From Streptomyces sp. BK340 (GTDB lineage: Bacteria; Actinomycetota; Actinomycetes; Streptomycetales; Streptomycetaceae), in assembly GCF_007827595.1 (NCBI RefSeq), contig NZ_VISR01000030.1, forward strand, positions 94,290 through 158,289: a DNA stretch of 64,000 nucleotides. Direction: 5' to 3'. A model generated the notes under the pieces. It saw nothing but the letters and a program-made list of their open reading frames with translations, had not been told where the DNA came from and did no database searches. Made by a program: the position numbers and the translations under genes. Position 1 is the stretch's first letter. Every line of letters begins with the position of its first letter. Of this stretch, positions 27,760 through 36,492 are shown piece by piece.

Positions 27760-29649
27760 TCAGCCGGTGTGACCCCCGCCGTGGCCGCCGTCATGACCGC
27801 CGTGCGCCGCGTGGTCGAACTTCATGGCCTCGGCCGGCACGACGACGAAGGGCCGCATCATGCCCATGTCCTCGTGCTCCAGCAGGTGGCAGTGGTACAT
27901 GAACCGGCCGTACGCCCCGTCGAACTTGCCCATGACGCGCAGGATCTGCCCGCCCGGGACACGGAAGACGTCCTTGTGGCCCAGTTCGTTGGGCGCGAGC
28001 GGTATCCGTGTGCCCGCGTCGTACGCGATGGGGGTCCGGGTGCCGCCCACCGCCGGGTCGAAGCCCGAGACGTCGTACGCGTCCCGGCCCAGCAGCTGGA
28101 AGTCGGCCAGGTGGATGTGCATCGGGTGGACGATCGGCGCGAGGTTGAGGAAGCTCCACTGTTCGTAGCCGCCCTCGGCGATGGTGAAGCCGAGACCGTC
28201 GTTGAACGTCCGTGCCGTGCGCCGGTACGTCTTCGTGGTGCCGTCCGCACCCGTGAGCTGGATGACGCCGTCGGCGGGGAGCTGGAGGCCGCTCGGGTCC
28301 GCCACCTCGGTCATCTCCCAGATCTCCGGGTGGCCGCCGGCTCCCTTGGTGGCGGGCGGCGTGAGCACGATCAGGCGGTGGCCGTGCTCGATGTCGTGCG
28401 TGAGGCGGCGGAAGGACCCGGAGAGCACCGCGGGCAGTTCGAAGGTGTCGCACGTTGCGGTCTCGCGGACGCGGAACTCCAGGACCGCCGGATAGCGCAC
28501 GTCGCCCGCCGGATCGGGCACGCCCGCGGGCTGGTTGCGGCCCTTGTTGACCAGCCGGAGCCTCCGGCCCGCCAGGCCCCGGAAGTCGACGAGCAGGTCG
28601 AACCGCTCCGCCGGGGCCGCGGTCAGCGTGGGCAGCGCCTCGTCGAAGTCGACCGGGACGGGCCGGGGCAACAGCCCGCCGTCGCTGCCGATCTGGTGGA
28701 TGACGCCCGGCACCGGGTCGTCGTCCTCGTCCACCAGGACGAGGTTGAAGATGCGCGCGTTGGACGCGTTGACCAGCCGGAAGCGGTACCAGGCGTCGTC
28801 GACGTCGGCGTACGGCCAGATACGGCCGTTGACCGTGGTGTACGGGCCGCTGAACGGGATCGAGACCGGCTTGCCCGTCTCCGGGTTCTGCTGCTGGACG
28901 ATCACCGTCTTGTGCAACAGCCGGCCGTTGAGGCGGCCGTCCTCGTCCGTGTCGAGGTTGCGGTCGGCGAGCAGCAGCGGTATCTCCCGCTCCCCGGAGG
29001 GGAGGTGGAGGGCGTCCTCCTCGTCGTCACGGATGAGGTAGGTGCCGTACAGGCCCGTCATCACGTTCCACCGCGTGATGTTCATCGCGTGGTCGTGGTA
29101 CCACCACTGCACCGCCTGGTGGTCGTTCGGGTACTCGGACAGCTGGGCGTCGCCGTGTCCGACCGCGTTGTCCGCCCAGCCGTCGTTGCCGCCTCCGGTC
29201 TGGGCGCCGTGCAGGTGGGTCACCGTCCAGGCGGGCAGGGCGGCGACGTCCTTGTCCGGTTCGACGCCCTCGCGGCCGGGCTCGGTGGTGGCGGGCGGGC
29301 GGCCGTCGGTGCGCAGCGGCACCTCCACCGAGGTGACCGGGTACTCGCTCTCCTTCGGGATGCGGTTGGTCCAGGCGATGCGGACGCGCTGTCCGCGCCG
29401 CACCTCGATGGTCGGACCGGGCACCTGGCCGTCGTACCCCCACATCAGGGTCGGCGGCAGCTGCGGGTGCAGGCGGACCCAGGTGGGGCGCAGGGCGATC
29501 TCCGTCTCCTGCGTCACGTCGGCGGCCGTGGCCGCCGGGCGCAGGACGGGCGGGACCGGTAACCGGGCTGCGTACGGCGTCAGTTCGCCCGGTTCCGGCG
29601 CCTGCTTGCCCGCCGCGTCCTCGGTGATCCTCTCGATGATGTCGGTCAC
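27760..29649 (-). CDS. Multicopper oxidase, phenoxazinone-synthase/CotA-like
   Basis: 629 residues, three cupredoxin domains, close to the length of phenoxazinone synthase. Copper-binding motifs are complete: THLHGAQ and WYHDHAMN in domain 1, HPMHIHLADF and YHCHLLEHEDMGMM in domain 3; the Met after the last His completes a type-1 copper site. No signal peptide is seen, as in phenoxazinone synthase. The C-terminus is a His/Gly-rich tail that could bind copper. It should oxidise o-aminophenols or other phenolics, with O2 reduced to water. It lies just downstream of geosmin synthase on the same strand (119 bp), but a functional link is not known. Confidence 0.92.
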   Translation of the reverse strand: MTDIIERITEDAAGKQAPEPGELTPYAARLPVPPVLRPAATAADVTQETEIALRPTWVRLHPQLPPTLMWGYDGQVPGPTIEVRRGQRVRIAWTNRIPKESEYPVTSVEVPLRTDGRPPATTEPGREGVEPDKDVAALPAWTVTHLHGAQTGGGNDGWADNAVGHGDAQLSEYPNDHQAVQWWYHDHAMNITRWNVMTGLYGTYLIRDDEEDALHLPSGEREIPLLLADRNLDTDEDGRLNGRLLHKTVIVQQQNPETGKPVSIPFSGPYTTVNGRIWPYADVDDAWYRFRLVNASNARIFNLVLVDEDDDPVPGVIHQIGSDGGLLPRPVPVDFDEALPTLTAAPAERFDLLVDFRGLAGRRLRLVNKGRNQPAGVPDPAGDVRYPAVLEFRVRETATCDTFELPAVLSGSFRRLTHDIEHGHRLIVLTPPATKGAGGHPEIWEMTEVADPSGLQLPADGVIQLTGADGTTKTYRRTARTFNDGLGFTIAEGGYEQWSFLNLAPIVHPMHIHLADFQLLGRDAYDVSGFDPAVGGTRTPIAYDAGTRIPLAPNELGHKDVFRVPGGQILRVMGKFDGAYGRFMYHCHLLEHEDMGMMRPFVVVPAEAMKFDHAAHGGHDGGHGGGHTG

Positions 29650-29768
29650 GGTCGAACACCCCCGTGTTCTGTTGTCTGTTCCCCTTGTCTCAGAAGACTC
29701 CCGGCGCCCCTCCGGAGTTCCCTGAATATCCCGTTCCGTACGAGAAGATTCCGAAACGGCCGGCGATG

Positions 29769-31925
29769 TCAGCCCGTGGGCAGCGCCGACCCCAGGTCCG
29801 GTACGAAGCCGTGGGTCCGGCGGGCGAGGTAGCCGGCCTTGTAGCGGTCGACCTCCCGGTGCCAGTGCAGGACGCCCGCCATCCAGTTCTGCAGGTCGGC
29901 CACGTAATGCCCCATGGCCTCGCGCGCCTCGGCCGACAGGCCGAAGTCGTCGTACAGGACGGGCAGTTCATGGCTGACGATGTGCTCGAACTGCTGCATG
30001 CGCTGGGTCATCAGGTCGTGGACGATGCCGACCGCGGCCGGGTAGTCGCAGCCGAAGAAGTTCTGCACGACGAGGATCGCGTTGTGCAGCTCCCCCTCGT
30101 ACTCGATCTCCTTCTGGTACGAGAAGACGTCGTTGATCAGGCACCCGTAGTCCACGGCGGCGTTCTCCAGTGCCTGGACGGGGCCGCTGCGGTAGACCTC
30201 CGGCGGGATCGCGGGTCCCCGGCCCGCGCGGCAGAGGCTGAGGGTGAGGTCGGAGCCGAAGGTGGCGCGGCGCATCTCCAGGTAGTCGACCGGGTCGGGG
30301 ATTCGGTTCTGCAGCTGGTTGGACAGCTCCCACACCCAGCTCTCGGTCATCCTGTCGACGGAGTCCCGCAGGCCGCGCATCTGGTCGGGGGTCATGTCGG
30401 CGGTGGTGCGGGCCCACAGGTCGATCAGGCCGCGCTCCATGCCGTTGACCGGGACGACGGTCGTCTCCTCGCCGTCGCAGGGCATGCAGGCCGACAGACG
30501 GGCGGTGGTCAGCCGGGCGGCGGCCAGATCACGGCGGCCCCCGAAGACCAGCGGGTAGTAGTCGTCGGCGTAGGTGCCCCAGGCGAGCCAGCAGGCGCTG
30601 ATGTCCAGGGCCTGCGGTGTGGCGTCGGGGTCGATTCCGGCCGAGCAGAGCGCGAGGTCGTAGGCGGCGAGCTTGTCCTCGTCCCAGATGCCCTCCTGCA
30701 GCATCCCCATACGGTGCGCCCACGCGGTCAGGCGGGTGCGGCACGCCTCCAGATGCGGGCTCAACCCGGTCCGGTAGGGCATGTGGAAATCGGGCAGCAG
30801 CGACGGGCCGACCTTCTGGAAGGGCACGTGCGCGTACGCGCGCAAGCGTTCCGCGGCGGCGGTGGCGAGCAGCGCGCCGATGTCGGCGGCGGAGGTGCCG
30901 GGACCGGTCAGCTTCTGCCAGGGCGCGACGGTGGTGGCGCCCTGGTTCATGTAGCGGCTGGAGCGCAGGTGCCACTCGTGGCCGCCGGACTGCCAGTCCT
31001 GAAGTCCCTTGGTGTAGGCGGCGACCGCGGCGACCTCGTCGGGCCTGAGTCCCTTCTCCACGGCGACGGCGGGCACTTCGGTGAGCGCGGTGTGCTCGAA
31101 CTGGTGCAGACGTGAGGTGAGGATGTCGTTGACGGTCTCGGCGGCCTCCTGGGTCGTGCAGCCGAAGAAGGTCTCCAGCACCAGCACGCCGTTGCTGTTC
31201 TCGCCCTCGTCCTCGACCTCCCGCTGGTAGGAGAAGAGGTCGTTGCGCAGGTGGACCGCGTCGGCGAACGTCTCCATGAGCACTCTGAGCGGCCGGGTCC
31301 CGGCGACGGCGGCCGGGACCTCCGCGGTCGCGTACTCCACGAGCCCCGCCGACCAGGGGGCACCGCCCACCTTGCGGCGCATCTCGATGTACTCGACCGG
31401 GTTGGCGATCCGCCCCCCGTCGATGTTGGACAGCTCCCACATGGACTCGTTCAGCAGGTGCTCGGTGGCCAGGGAGAAGCGCCGGCGCCAGCCGACGGAC
31501 ATCGACGGCACCGTCCGCCTCCACAGGTCCGCGAGGCCCGCCTCGACCGGGTTCTCCGGCTCCGGCACCGGGGTGGCCGGGTCCAGCGGCATGAACAGGG
31601 GCAGGCGGTCCAGGTGGGCCTTTCCGGCGGCACGGTCCGGGGTGCGCTTGTACATGTCGAGGAAGTGGTCGTCGAAGAAGAACACCCAGACGTACCAGTC
31701 GGTGATCAGCGAGAGGGCCGGGCCGTCGCAGTCGGGGTGGGTGTAGGCGCACAGGAGCCCGTAGTCGTGCGCCTCCAGGTCGGCCTGCTCCCAGATCCCG
31801 GAGCCCTCCAGCATGCCCATCTCGCGCGCCCACCCCGTCGAGTGGGCACGTGCCTCGTCGACATGCGGGTTGAGCCGCGCGGGATACGGCATGTAGAAGT
31901 GCGGGAGTTCGAACGGCTGCGTCAT
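29769..31925 (-). CDS. geoA: Geosmin synthase (bifunctional germacradienol/geosmin cyclase)
   Basis: 718 residues, two fused class I terpene cyclase domains. The N-terminal half converts farnesyl diphosphate to germacradienol; its metal motifs are DDHFLD (residues 85-90) and NDLFSYQREVEDE (from 228). The C-terminal half turns germacradienol into geosmin with loss of acetone; it has the shortened acidic motif DDYYPLVFG and NDVFSYQKEIEYEGE. Length and motif positions match the characterised S. coelicolor enzyme within one or two residues. ATG start, no signal peptide. The product is the earthy odorant released during sporulation. Confidence 0.97.
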   Translation of the reverse strand: MTQPFELPHFYMPYPARLNPHVDEARAHSTGWAREMGMLEGSGIWEQADLEAHDYGLLCAYTHPDCDGPALSLITDWYVWVFFFDDHFLDMYKRTPDRAAGKAHLDRLPLFMPLDPATPVPEPENPVEAGLADLWRRTVPSMSVGWRRRFSLATEHLLNESMWELSNIDGGRIANPVEYIEMRRKVGGAPWSAGLVEYATAEVPAAVAGTRPLRVLMETFADAVHLRNDLFSYQREVEDEGENSNGVLVLETFFGCTTQEAAETVNDILTSRLHQFEHTALTEVPAVAVEKGLRPDEVAAVAAYTKGLQDWQSGGHEWHLRSSRYMNQGATTVAPWQKLTGPGTSAADIGALLATAAAERLRAYAHVPFQKVGPSLLPDFHMPYRTGLSPHLEACRTRLTAWAHRMGMLQEGIWDEDKLAAYDLALCSAGIDPDATPQALDISACWLAWGTYADDYYPLVFGGRRDLAAARLTTARLSACMPCDGEETTVVPVNGMERGLIDLWARTTADMTPDQMRGLRDSVDRMTESWVWELSNQLQNRIPDPVDYLEMRRATFGSDLTLSLCRAGRGPAIPPEVYRSGPVQALENAAVDYGCLINDVFSYQKEIEYEGELHNAILVVQNFFGCDYPAAVGIVHDLMTQRMQQFEHIVSHELPVLYDDFGLSAEAREAMGHYVADLQNWMAGVLHWHREVDRYKAGYLARRTHGFVPDLGSALPTG

Positions 31926-32145
31926 GGCCGGGCCCTACCCGGGGCCGGGAAGGGCCATCCACCCCCCGGGCGATGATCACACCATCGCGTGAACCACCGT
32001 AAAACAGGGAACTTCCATGGCTTTCTGTGGCGTTGGCCCTGAACCGCGCGAGTCCCGTCCGGTGCGCGGTACGGCATCGGCTCGCCCGCCGCCCTGTCCC
32101 GTCCGTGCCCTTGCCGAGTCCTCGCGCGCGGGTCACGGTAGGCGC

Positions 32146-32928
32146 ATGACCTCCTTCGTACTGCCCCACGAGGTGCACGGCGACGGCACCCACAAGGTGT
32201 TCGCCGTGCACGGCTGGTTCGCCGACCGCTCCGCCTACGAGACCGTCCTGCCGGATCTCGACCGGACCGCCTTCACCTACGCGCTGGTCGATCTGCGCGG
32301 CTACGGAGCGGCCCGGGACGCCGTGGGCTCGTACACGACGACCGAGGCGGCCGTGGACCTGGTGGAGCTGGCCGACCGGCTGGGCTGGGGTCGGTTCTCG
32401 GTGATCGGACACTCCATGGGCGGTGCGGTGGCACAGCGGCTGCTGTCGGTCGCCCCGCACCGGCTGCGCCGGATCGTCGGGGTCTCCCCCGTGCCCGCCT
32501 CGGGTCTGCCGCTGCCCGGGGAGCAGGGTGTGCTGTTCGCGGACGCGGCGCACCGGCCGGAGAACCGGCGCACGATCATCGACTTCACCAGCGGGAGCCG
32601 CCGTCCCGCCGCCTGGCTCGACCGGATGGTGGACCGCTCGCTGGAGCGCAGCGACGCGAAGGCGTTCCGGGCCTGGCTCGACTCCTGGGCGGGCGAGGAC
32701 TTCCGCGCCGATGTCGAGGGCAGTGAGGTGCCCGCGCTGGCGGTGGCCGGCGAACTCGATCCGGCGCTGCCGCCCTCGCTGATGCGGCAGACGTGGATGT
32801 CCTGGTATCCGCGCGCCGAGCTCGTAGGGCTGCCCGGTGCCGGGCACTACGCCATGGACGAGACTCCGCTGGAGCTGATCCGCACGGTGGAGGACTTTCT
32901 GCGGGCGGACGAGGGCGAGCCGGCGTGA
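32146..32928 (+). CDS. Alpha/beta-hydrolase
   Basis: 260 residues, single-domain hydrolase. The nucleophile elbow is GHSMGG (Ser near 86), the acid is probably Asp in GELDPAL, and the His is in GAGHYAMDE. The oxyanion region is FAVHGWF. No signal peptide. The start ATG 32146 has GGTAGG upstream. The stop overlaps the GTG of the P450 gene by GTGA, so the pair is translationally coupled and should work on the same compound. It is divergent from geoA across 220 bp. Confidence 0.88.
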   Translation: MTSFVLPHEVHGDGTHKVFAVHGWFADRSAYETVLPDLDRTAFTYALVDLRGYGAARDAVGSYTTTEAAVDLVELADRLGWGRFSVIGHSMGGAVAQRLLSVAPHRLRRIVGVSPVPASGLPLPGEQGVLFADAAHRPENRRTIIDFTSGSRRPAAWLDRMVDRSLERSDAKAFRAWLDSWAGEDFRADVEGSEVPALAVAGELDPALPPSLMRQTWMSWYPRAELVGLPGAGHYAMDETPLELIRTVEDFLRADEGEPA

Positions 32929-34199
32929 GCGCACGCGAGGAGGCCGAGCCGGTGCCCGGCGTCCCCGACGTCTTCGACCCGCGCCGTTACGCCGCCGGGG
33001 TGCCGTACGCCGACTACCGCGTCCTGCGCGACCACCATCCGGTGTCCTGGCAGGACGAGCCCGAGGTGCTGGGCTGGCCGTCCGGTCCCGGGTTCTGGGC
33101 GGTGACCCGGCACGCCGACGTGGTCCGCGTGCTCAGGGACTCGGCGACGTACTCCTCGCACCTCGGCGCCACCCAGATCCGTGATCCCGACCCGGACGAC
33201 CTGCCGTTCATCCGGCGCATGATGCTCAACCAGGATCCGCCGCGGCACGGCCGGCTGCGGCGGCTGGTGAGCCGGGCGTTCACTCCGGGACGCGTCGACC
33301 GGTTCACGGCGATCGCGCGCGAGCGGGCCCGGACCCTGCTCGACCGGGCGGTGGACGAAGCCCGGAGGGGCGACGGCACGGTCGATCTGGTCGCCGCGGT
33401 CACCGACGAGTACGCCCTGCTCAACCTTGCGGATCTGCTGGGGGTTCCGGAGAGCGACCGGCGGCTGCTGCTGCACTGGACGCAGCGGGTCATCGGCTAC
33501 CAGGACCCGGACGAGGCCGGCCCTGCGGTGCTGGACGGGGCGGGCAAGCCGGTCGACCCGCGTTCACCGGCGATGCTGCGGGACATGTTCGCGTACGCCG
33601 GGCAGTTGGCCGCGTACAAACGGCGGCATCCCGCCGACGACATCATGACGACACTGGGTCATGACACCGAGCTCGCCGACGCCGAGCTGGAGATGTTCTT
33701 CTTCCTGCTCACCATCGCGGGCAACGACACCGTGCGCAGCGCGGCACCCGGCGGGCTGCTGGCCCTGGCGGAGCATCCGGAGGCGTACGAGCTGTTGCGT
33801 GCGGGGAAGACCGAAATACCGTCCGCGATCCACGAGTTGTTGCGCTGGCACCCGCCGGTGCTGACCTTCCGCCGGACCGCCGCACAGGACACCGAGCTGG
33901 CCGGCCGCCGGATCCGGGCGGGCGACAAGGTCGTGGTGTTCCATGCCTCGGCCAACCGTGACGAGCGGGTCTTCACCGAGCCCGACCGGCTGGACCTGTC
34001 CCGCACACCCAACCCGCACGTGTCCTTCGGGGACGGCCCGCACGTGTGCCTGGGTGCCCACTTCGCCCGGCTGCAGCTGCGGATGCTCTACGAGGAGGTG
34101 CTGCGGACCCTGCCCGGCCTGCGCCCCGCGGGACCTGCCGGACGTCTGGTGTCCAACTTCATCAACGGCCTCAAGTCACTTCCCGTGCACCTCGCTTGA
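32925..34199 (+). CDS. Cytochrome P450
   Basis: 424 residues, soluble bacterial P450. Heme-binding motif FGDGPHVCLGAHFAR (Cys near residue 374), I-helix IAGNDTVRSA, and K-helix Glu-x-x-Arg in ELLRWHPP. The AGNDT I-helix and LNQDPPRHGRLRRLVSRAF block are like those of the steroid/lipid-hydroxylating CYP124/125/142 group. It starts with GTG overlapping the hydrolase stop by 4 nt. Its last 24 nt overlap, tail to tail, the end of the ARMT1-like gene on the other strand. The substrate is unknown; action on a terpenoid from the neighbouring cyclase is possible but unsupported. Confidence 0.93.
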   Translation: MSAREEAEPVPGVPDVFDPRRYAAGVPYADYRVLRDHHPVSWQDEPEVLGWPSGPGFWAVTRHADVVRVLRDSATYSSHLGATQIRDPDPDDLPFIRRMMLNQDPPRHGRLRRLVSRAFTPGRVDRFTAIARERARTLLDRAVDEARRGDGTVDLVAAVTDEYALLNLADLLGVPESDRRLLLHWTQRVIGYQDPDEAGPAVLDGAGKPVDPRSPAMLRDMFAYAGQLAAYKRRHPADDIMTTLGHDTELADAELEMFFFLLTIAGNDTVRSAAPGGLLALAEHPEAYELLRAGKTEIPSAIHELLRWHPPVLTFRRTAAQDTELAGRRIRAGDKVVVFHASANRDERVFTEPDRLDLSRTPNPHVSFGDGPHVCLGAHFARLQLRMLYEEVLRTLPGLRPAGPAGRLVSNFINGLKSLPVHLA

Positions 34200-35393
34200 G
34201 ACGTCCGAGGCGTTCACCTGGATGAGCGCGTGGGTGCCGCCGGTGCGCCAGCGCTGCCCCTCGGCCGCGACCAGCGCGCTCTCGGTGGCCGCGGTCAGGC
34301 CGGTGATCACGTCGGACTTCAGGGTGCGCAGGGCGGCGACCGGGCCGGGGAAGTAGGCGGTCACCTCCTGGAAGGAGGTGGTGGGCGGCCACAGCCGGTC
34401 GCCCACCAGACGCCGGTAGTTGAGGTCGCCCTTGAAGACGGTCAGCGTGGCCGAGGCGAACTCGGCGCGCAGGTCGTCCGGTTGGTCCGCGTACGGCAGT
34501 GGGGCGCAGGAGAAGGGGTGGGCGCGTACCGTGAGGCGGCCGTCGGCCATGGCCGACCAGAGCGTGCGACCGTACCCGGCGGCCGCGCCCGGTGCCGCGG
34601 TGAGGCGCTGCAGGGCGTCGACCACGTCGGCGGTCGTGGCGTCGGAGACGTAGTAGGGGTACGGCTTGACGTGCAGGACCGCCCGGCCGATCCGGCCCTC
34701 GGTGAGGAGATGGGCGGTCAGGAGCAGGTCGGGGACGAGTTCGCGGCCCGCGTTGTCCGCGACCAGCACGAGCGTGCCCGTACCGGAGGGCGGCAGCAGC
34801 GACCACAGGGTCTCACTGTCGTCGGCGACCAGAGCAGGGGCCGGCTCCGCGGCCTCGGCGCCCGCGGCGGACAGCCGGAAGCCCAGGTCGGCGCGGTTGC
34901 CCCACAGCGAGCCGTGCAGCAGGGCGCGGGCCCGCTCCGGCTCCGGACGGTCCTGGAGCTCGTCGAGCGCGGCGAGTTCCTCGTCGGTCTCCGGCGCGTC
35001 GAGTTCGGCACGCTTGAAGGGACGGAACGGGTCGACGCCCTGCCAGGCACCCGGGCCGAACCAGCCGACGGCGTCGAGCAGCCGACGGTAGAAGTGGCTC
35101 TCGGACCAAAGCCACGGCACGTCGAACCAGGACCTGCCGACGTAGCCGTCAAGCCCCCAGGCCCGCCACAGGTCCAGGTCACCGGCACCCCCGGGCAACG
35201 GTTCGATCACGCCGTCGGTGCAGCTCTTCAGCAGCTCGTCCAGCGCGCGATGCTGCCCCGGGGTGTACGGGAACGCGTCCCGCACCTGCCGGATGATCGC
35301 GGGGTGCCGCTCGGCCAGCACACTGTGCGGGAACGAGCCGGATTCGTCGCCGAGGATGACGGGTGCCGTGGGGGTGTCGGGCATGGGCGTCAC
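34176..35393 (-). CDS. ARMT1/DUF89-family damage-control phosphatase-like protein
   Basis: 405 residues, resembling the eukaryotic ARMT1/DUF89 metal-dependent phosphatases. An N-terminal helical region is followed by the metal-binding core: VLVADNAGRELVPDLLL (Asp-Asn pair), FKGDLNYRRLVGD and TLKSDVI. These correspond to the conserved Asp/Asn and Lys residues that hold Mn/Ni and phosphate. Relatives hydrolyse damaged or over-phosphorylated sugars and related metabolites. GTG 35393 is used; ATG 35384 is possible. It is 13 bp downstream of the gamma-butyrolactone-receptor-like gene and probably in its transcript. Confidence 0.82.
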   Translation of the reverse strand: MTPMPDTPTAPVILGDESGSFPHSVLAERHPAIIRQVRDAFPYTPGQHRALDELLKSCTDGVIEPLPGGAGDLDLWRAWGLDGYVGRSWFDVPWLWSESHFYRRLLDAVGWFGPGAWQGVDPFRPFKRAELDAPETDEELAALDELQDRPEPERARALLHGSLWGNRADLGFRLSAAGAEAAEPAPALVADDSETLWSLLPPSGTGTLVLVADNAGRELVPDLLLTAHLLTEGRIGRAVLHVKPYPYYVSDATTADVVDALQRLTAAPGAAAGYGRTLWSAMADGRLTVRAHPFSCAPLPYADQPDDLRAEFASATLTVFKGDLNYRRLVGDRLWPPTTSFQEVTAYFPGPVAALRTLKSDVITGLTAATESALVAAEGQRWRTGGTHALIQVNASDVSSEVHGK

Positions 35394-35406
35394 CGTATCG
35401 CGCGGG

Positions 35407-36054
35407 TCAGCCGGTTCTCGTCTCCCGTTCCAGCTGCGTGGCGAGGGTCAGATAGCGGGGGCGGCGGTGCACCGGCACCAGGCCCCGGACCATCAGGTGC
35501 CACATCTCCGCCACCCGGCGGGGCAGCCGTCCGACCGGCTCCAGGGAACGGCCGGCGACCCGGGTGCCGATGAAGAAGCACACGAGGGAATGGGCGACGA
35601 CACCGACATCGGTCTCGGCATGCACGTCCGCCTCCTTCACGGCGCCGTTGAACTTACGGGTGGCGAACTCCAGCCACTCCGTGAAGGGGTGTCTCAACGG
35701 CGGCCGTACGGTGACGTCCGCGGTGGCCAGGCGGAGTCCGGCGCGCGGCACCGGATCCTCCACAGCCAGCCGGGCGATGGCGAACGTGGCACGCATCAGG
35801 GCCTCCAGCGAGGTGTAACCCCGGCCCTCGACGTCTGCCACCACCTGCTGCGCGGCCCTGGCCTGCAGTTCCAGGATGGCGTGGGCCAGATCCTCCTTCG
35901 CGGCGAAGTGGAAGTACAACGCCCCCTTGGTGACCTGCGCATGGCCCACGATGTCGCTCAAACTGGTGGATTCGTAGCCCTGTCGGTCGAACAGATCGGC
36001 GGCAGCAGTGATGATCGTCGCCCGGGTCTGCTCAGCGCGTAATTGCCTCGCCAT
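35407..36054 (-). CDS. Gamma-butyrolactone receptor homologue (TetR family, ArpA/ScbR-like)
   Basis: 215 residues from ATG 36054 with a strong GAGGAGGGG upstream. The DNA-binding domain (RAEQTRATIITAAADLFD, then VTKGALYFHFAAKEDLA) is of the ArpA/ScbR/CprB type. Trp127 in FTEWLEF falls exactly where CprB has its ligand-contact Trp127, so autoregulator binding is plausible. No afsA-type synthase gene lies in the window, so it is an orphan or pseudo-receptor here. It probably represses its own promoter (half-site upstream) and the downstream ARMT1-like gene. Confidence 0.85.
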   Translation of the reverse strand: MARQLRAEQTRATIITAAADLFDRQGYESTSLSDIVGHAQVTKGALYFHFAAKEDLAHAILELQARAAQQVVADVEGRGYTSLEALMRATFAIARLAVEDPVPRAGLRLATADVTVRPPLRHPFTEWLEFATRKFNGAVKEADVHAETDVGVVAHSLVCFFIGTRVAGRSLEPVGRLPRRVAEMWHLMVRGLVPVHRRPRYLTLATQLERETRTG

Positions 36055-36082
36055 CGACTGACCCCTCCTCGCAGCTCTACCG

Positions 36083-36104
36083 AACGGGACACGCGGTTTG
36101 TTTT
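36083..36104. promoter_or_regulatory. Possible ARE-type operator of the receptor homologue
   Basis: The sequence from AACGGGAC to CGGTTTGTTTT contains the well-known CGGTTTGT half-site of gamma-butyrolactone receptor targets. The left half matches only weakly. It lies about 30-50 nt upstream of the receptor-homologue ATG, where autoregulation would act. Confidence 0.45.
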
Positions 36105-36492
36105 GACCCCACGCATACGATAACTCACCAAGCGCCAAAGGGAGTCGGACGGTCGTACTTCCATCTGTCACAGGTTTCGCTCATCCGCACGACACCGGGC
36201 CAGGACATGACACTCCGCAAACGGACGGCCCCGGAACGCACTCCTCCCACCACTTCTGAGTGTTTCCGGAAGCCAAGGCACTGTGTTCACCACACCCTTG
36301 GCCACCTCGGCGGGCGACTCCTGGCGCGTGTTCCACCCGGTCCTCACGGCGGCCGGCAAAAACAGTCTGACCGGTCGGGTGCTGTGCGCCGAAGCGGCTC
36401 CAAGGACACAGGAGTAGTTGAACGCGACGGACACGAGTCCCGTACTGGACTCGACAGACCCCGTTCCCGCGCCCGCCGAGGAGAAGTCCCGG
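36105..36492. other. Intergenic region between receptor homologue and LPMO gene, no gene seen
   Basis: About 390 bp without convincing codon bias in any frame. It should hold the promoters of both divergent genes. CCAAGG and CCTTGG lie in inverted orientation 17 bp apart near 36270-36300. No chitin-responsive DasR-type box was recognised. The ribosome-binding site GAGGAG of the LPMO gene is at its right end. Confidence 0.5.

Noticed and set aside
27769..29562. Long open frame antisense to the multicopper oxidase
   Set aside because: Composition shadow; no recognisable domain, while the oxidase strand has all copper motifs.
31968..31992. Crp-like site TCAC-N8-GTGA upstream of geoA
   Set aside because: The half-sites are in the opposite order to the GTG-N-CAC Crp consensus, and the arms are only 4 bp.
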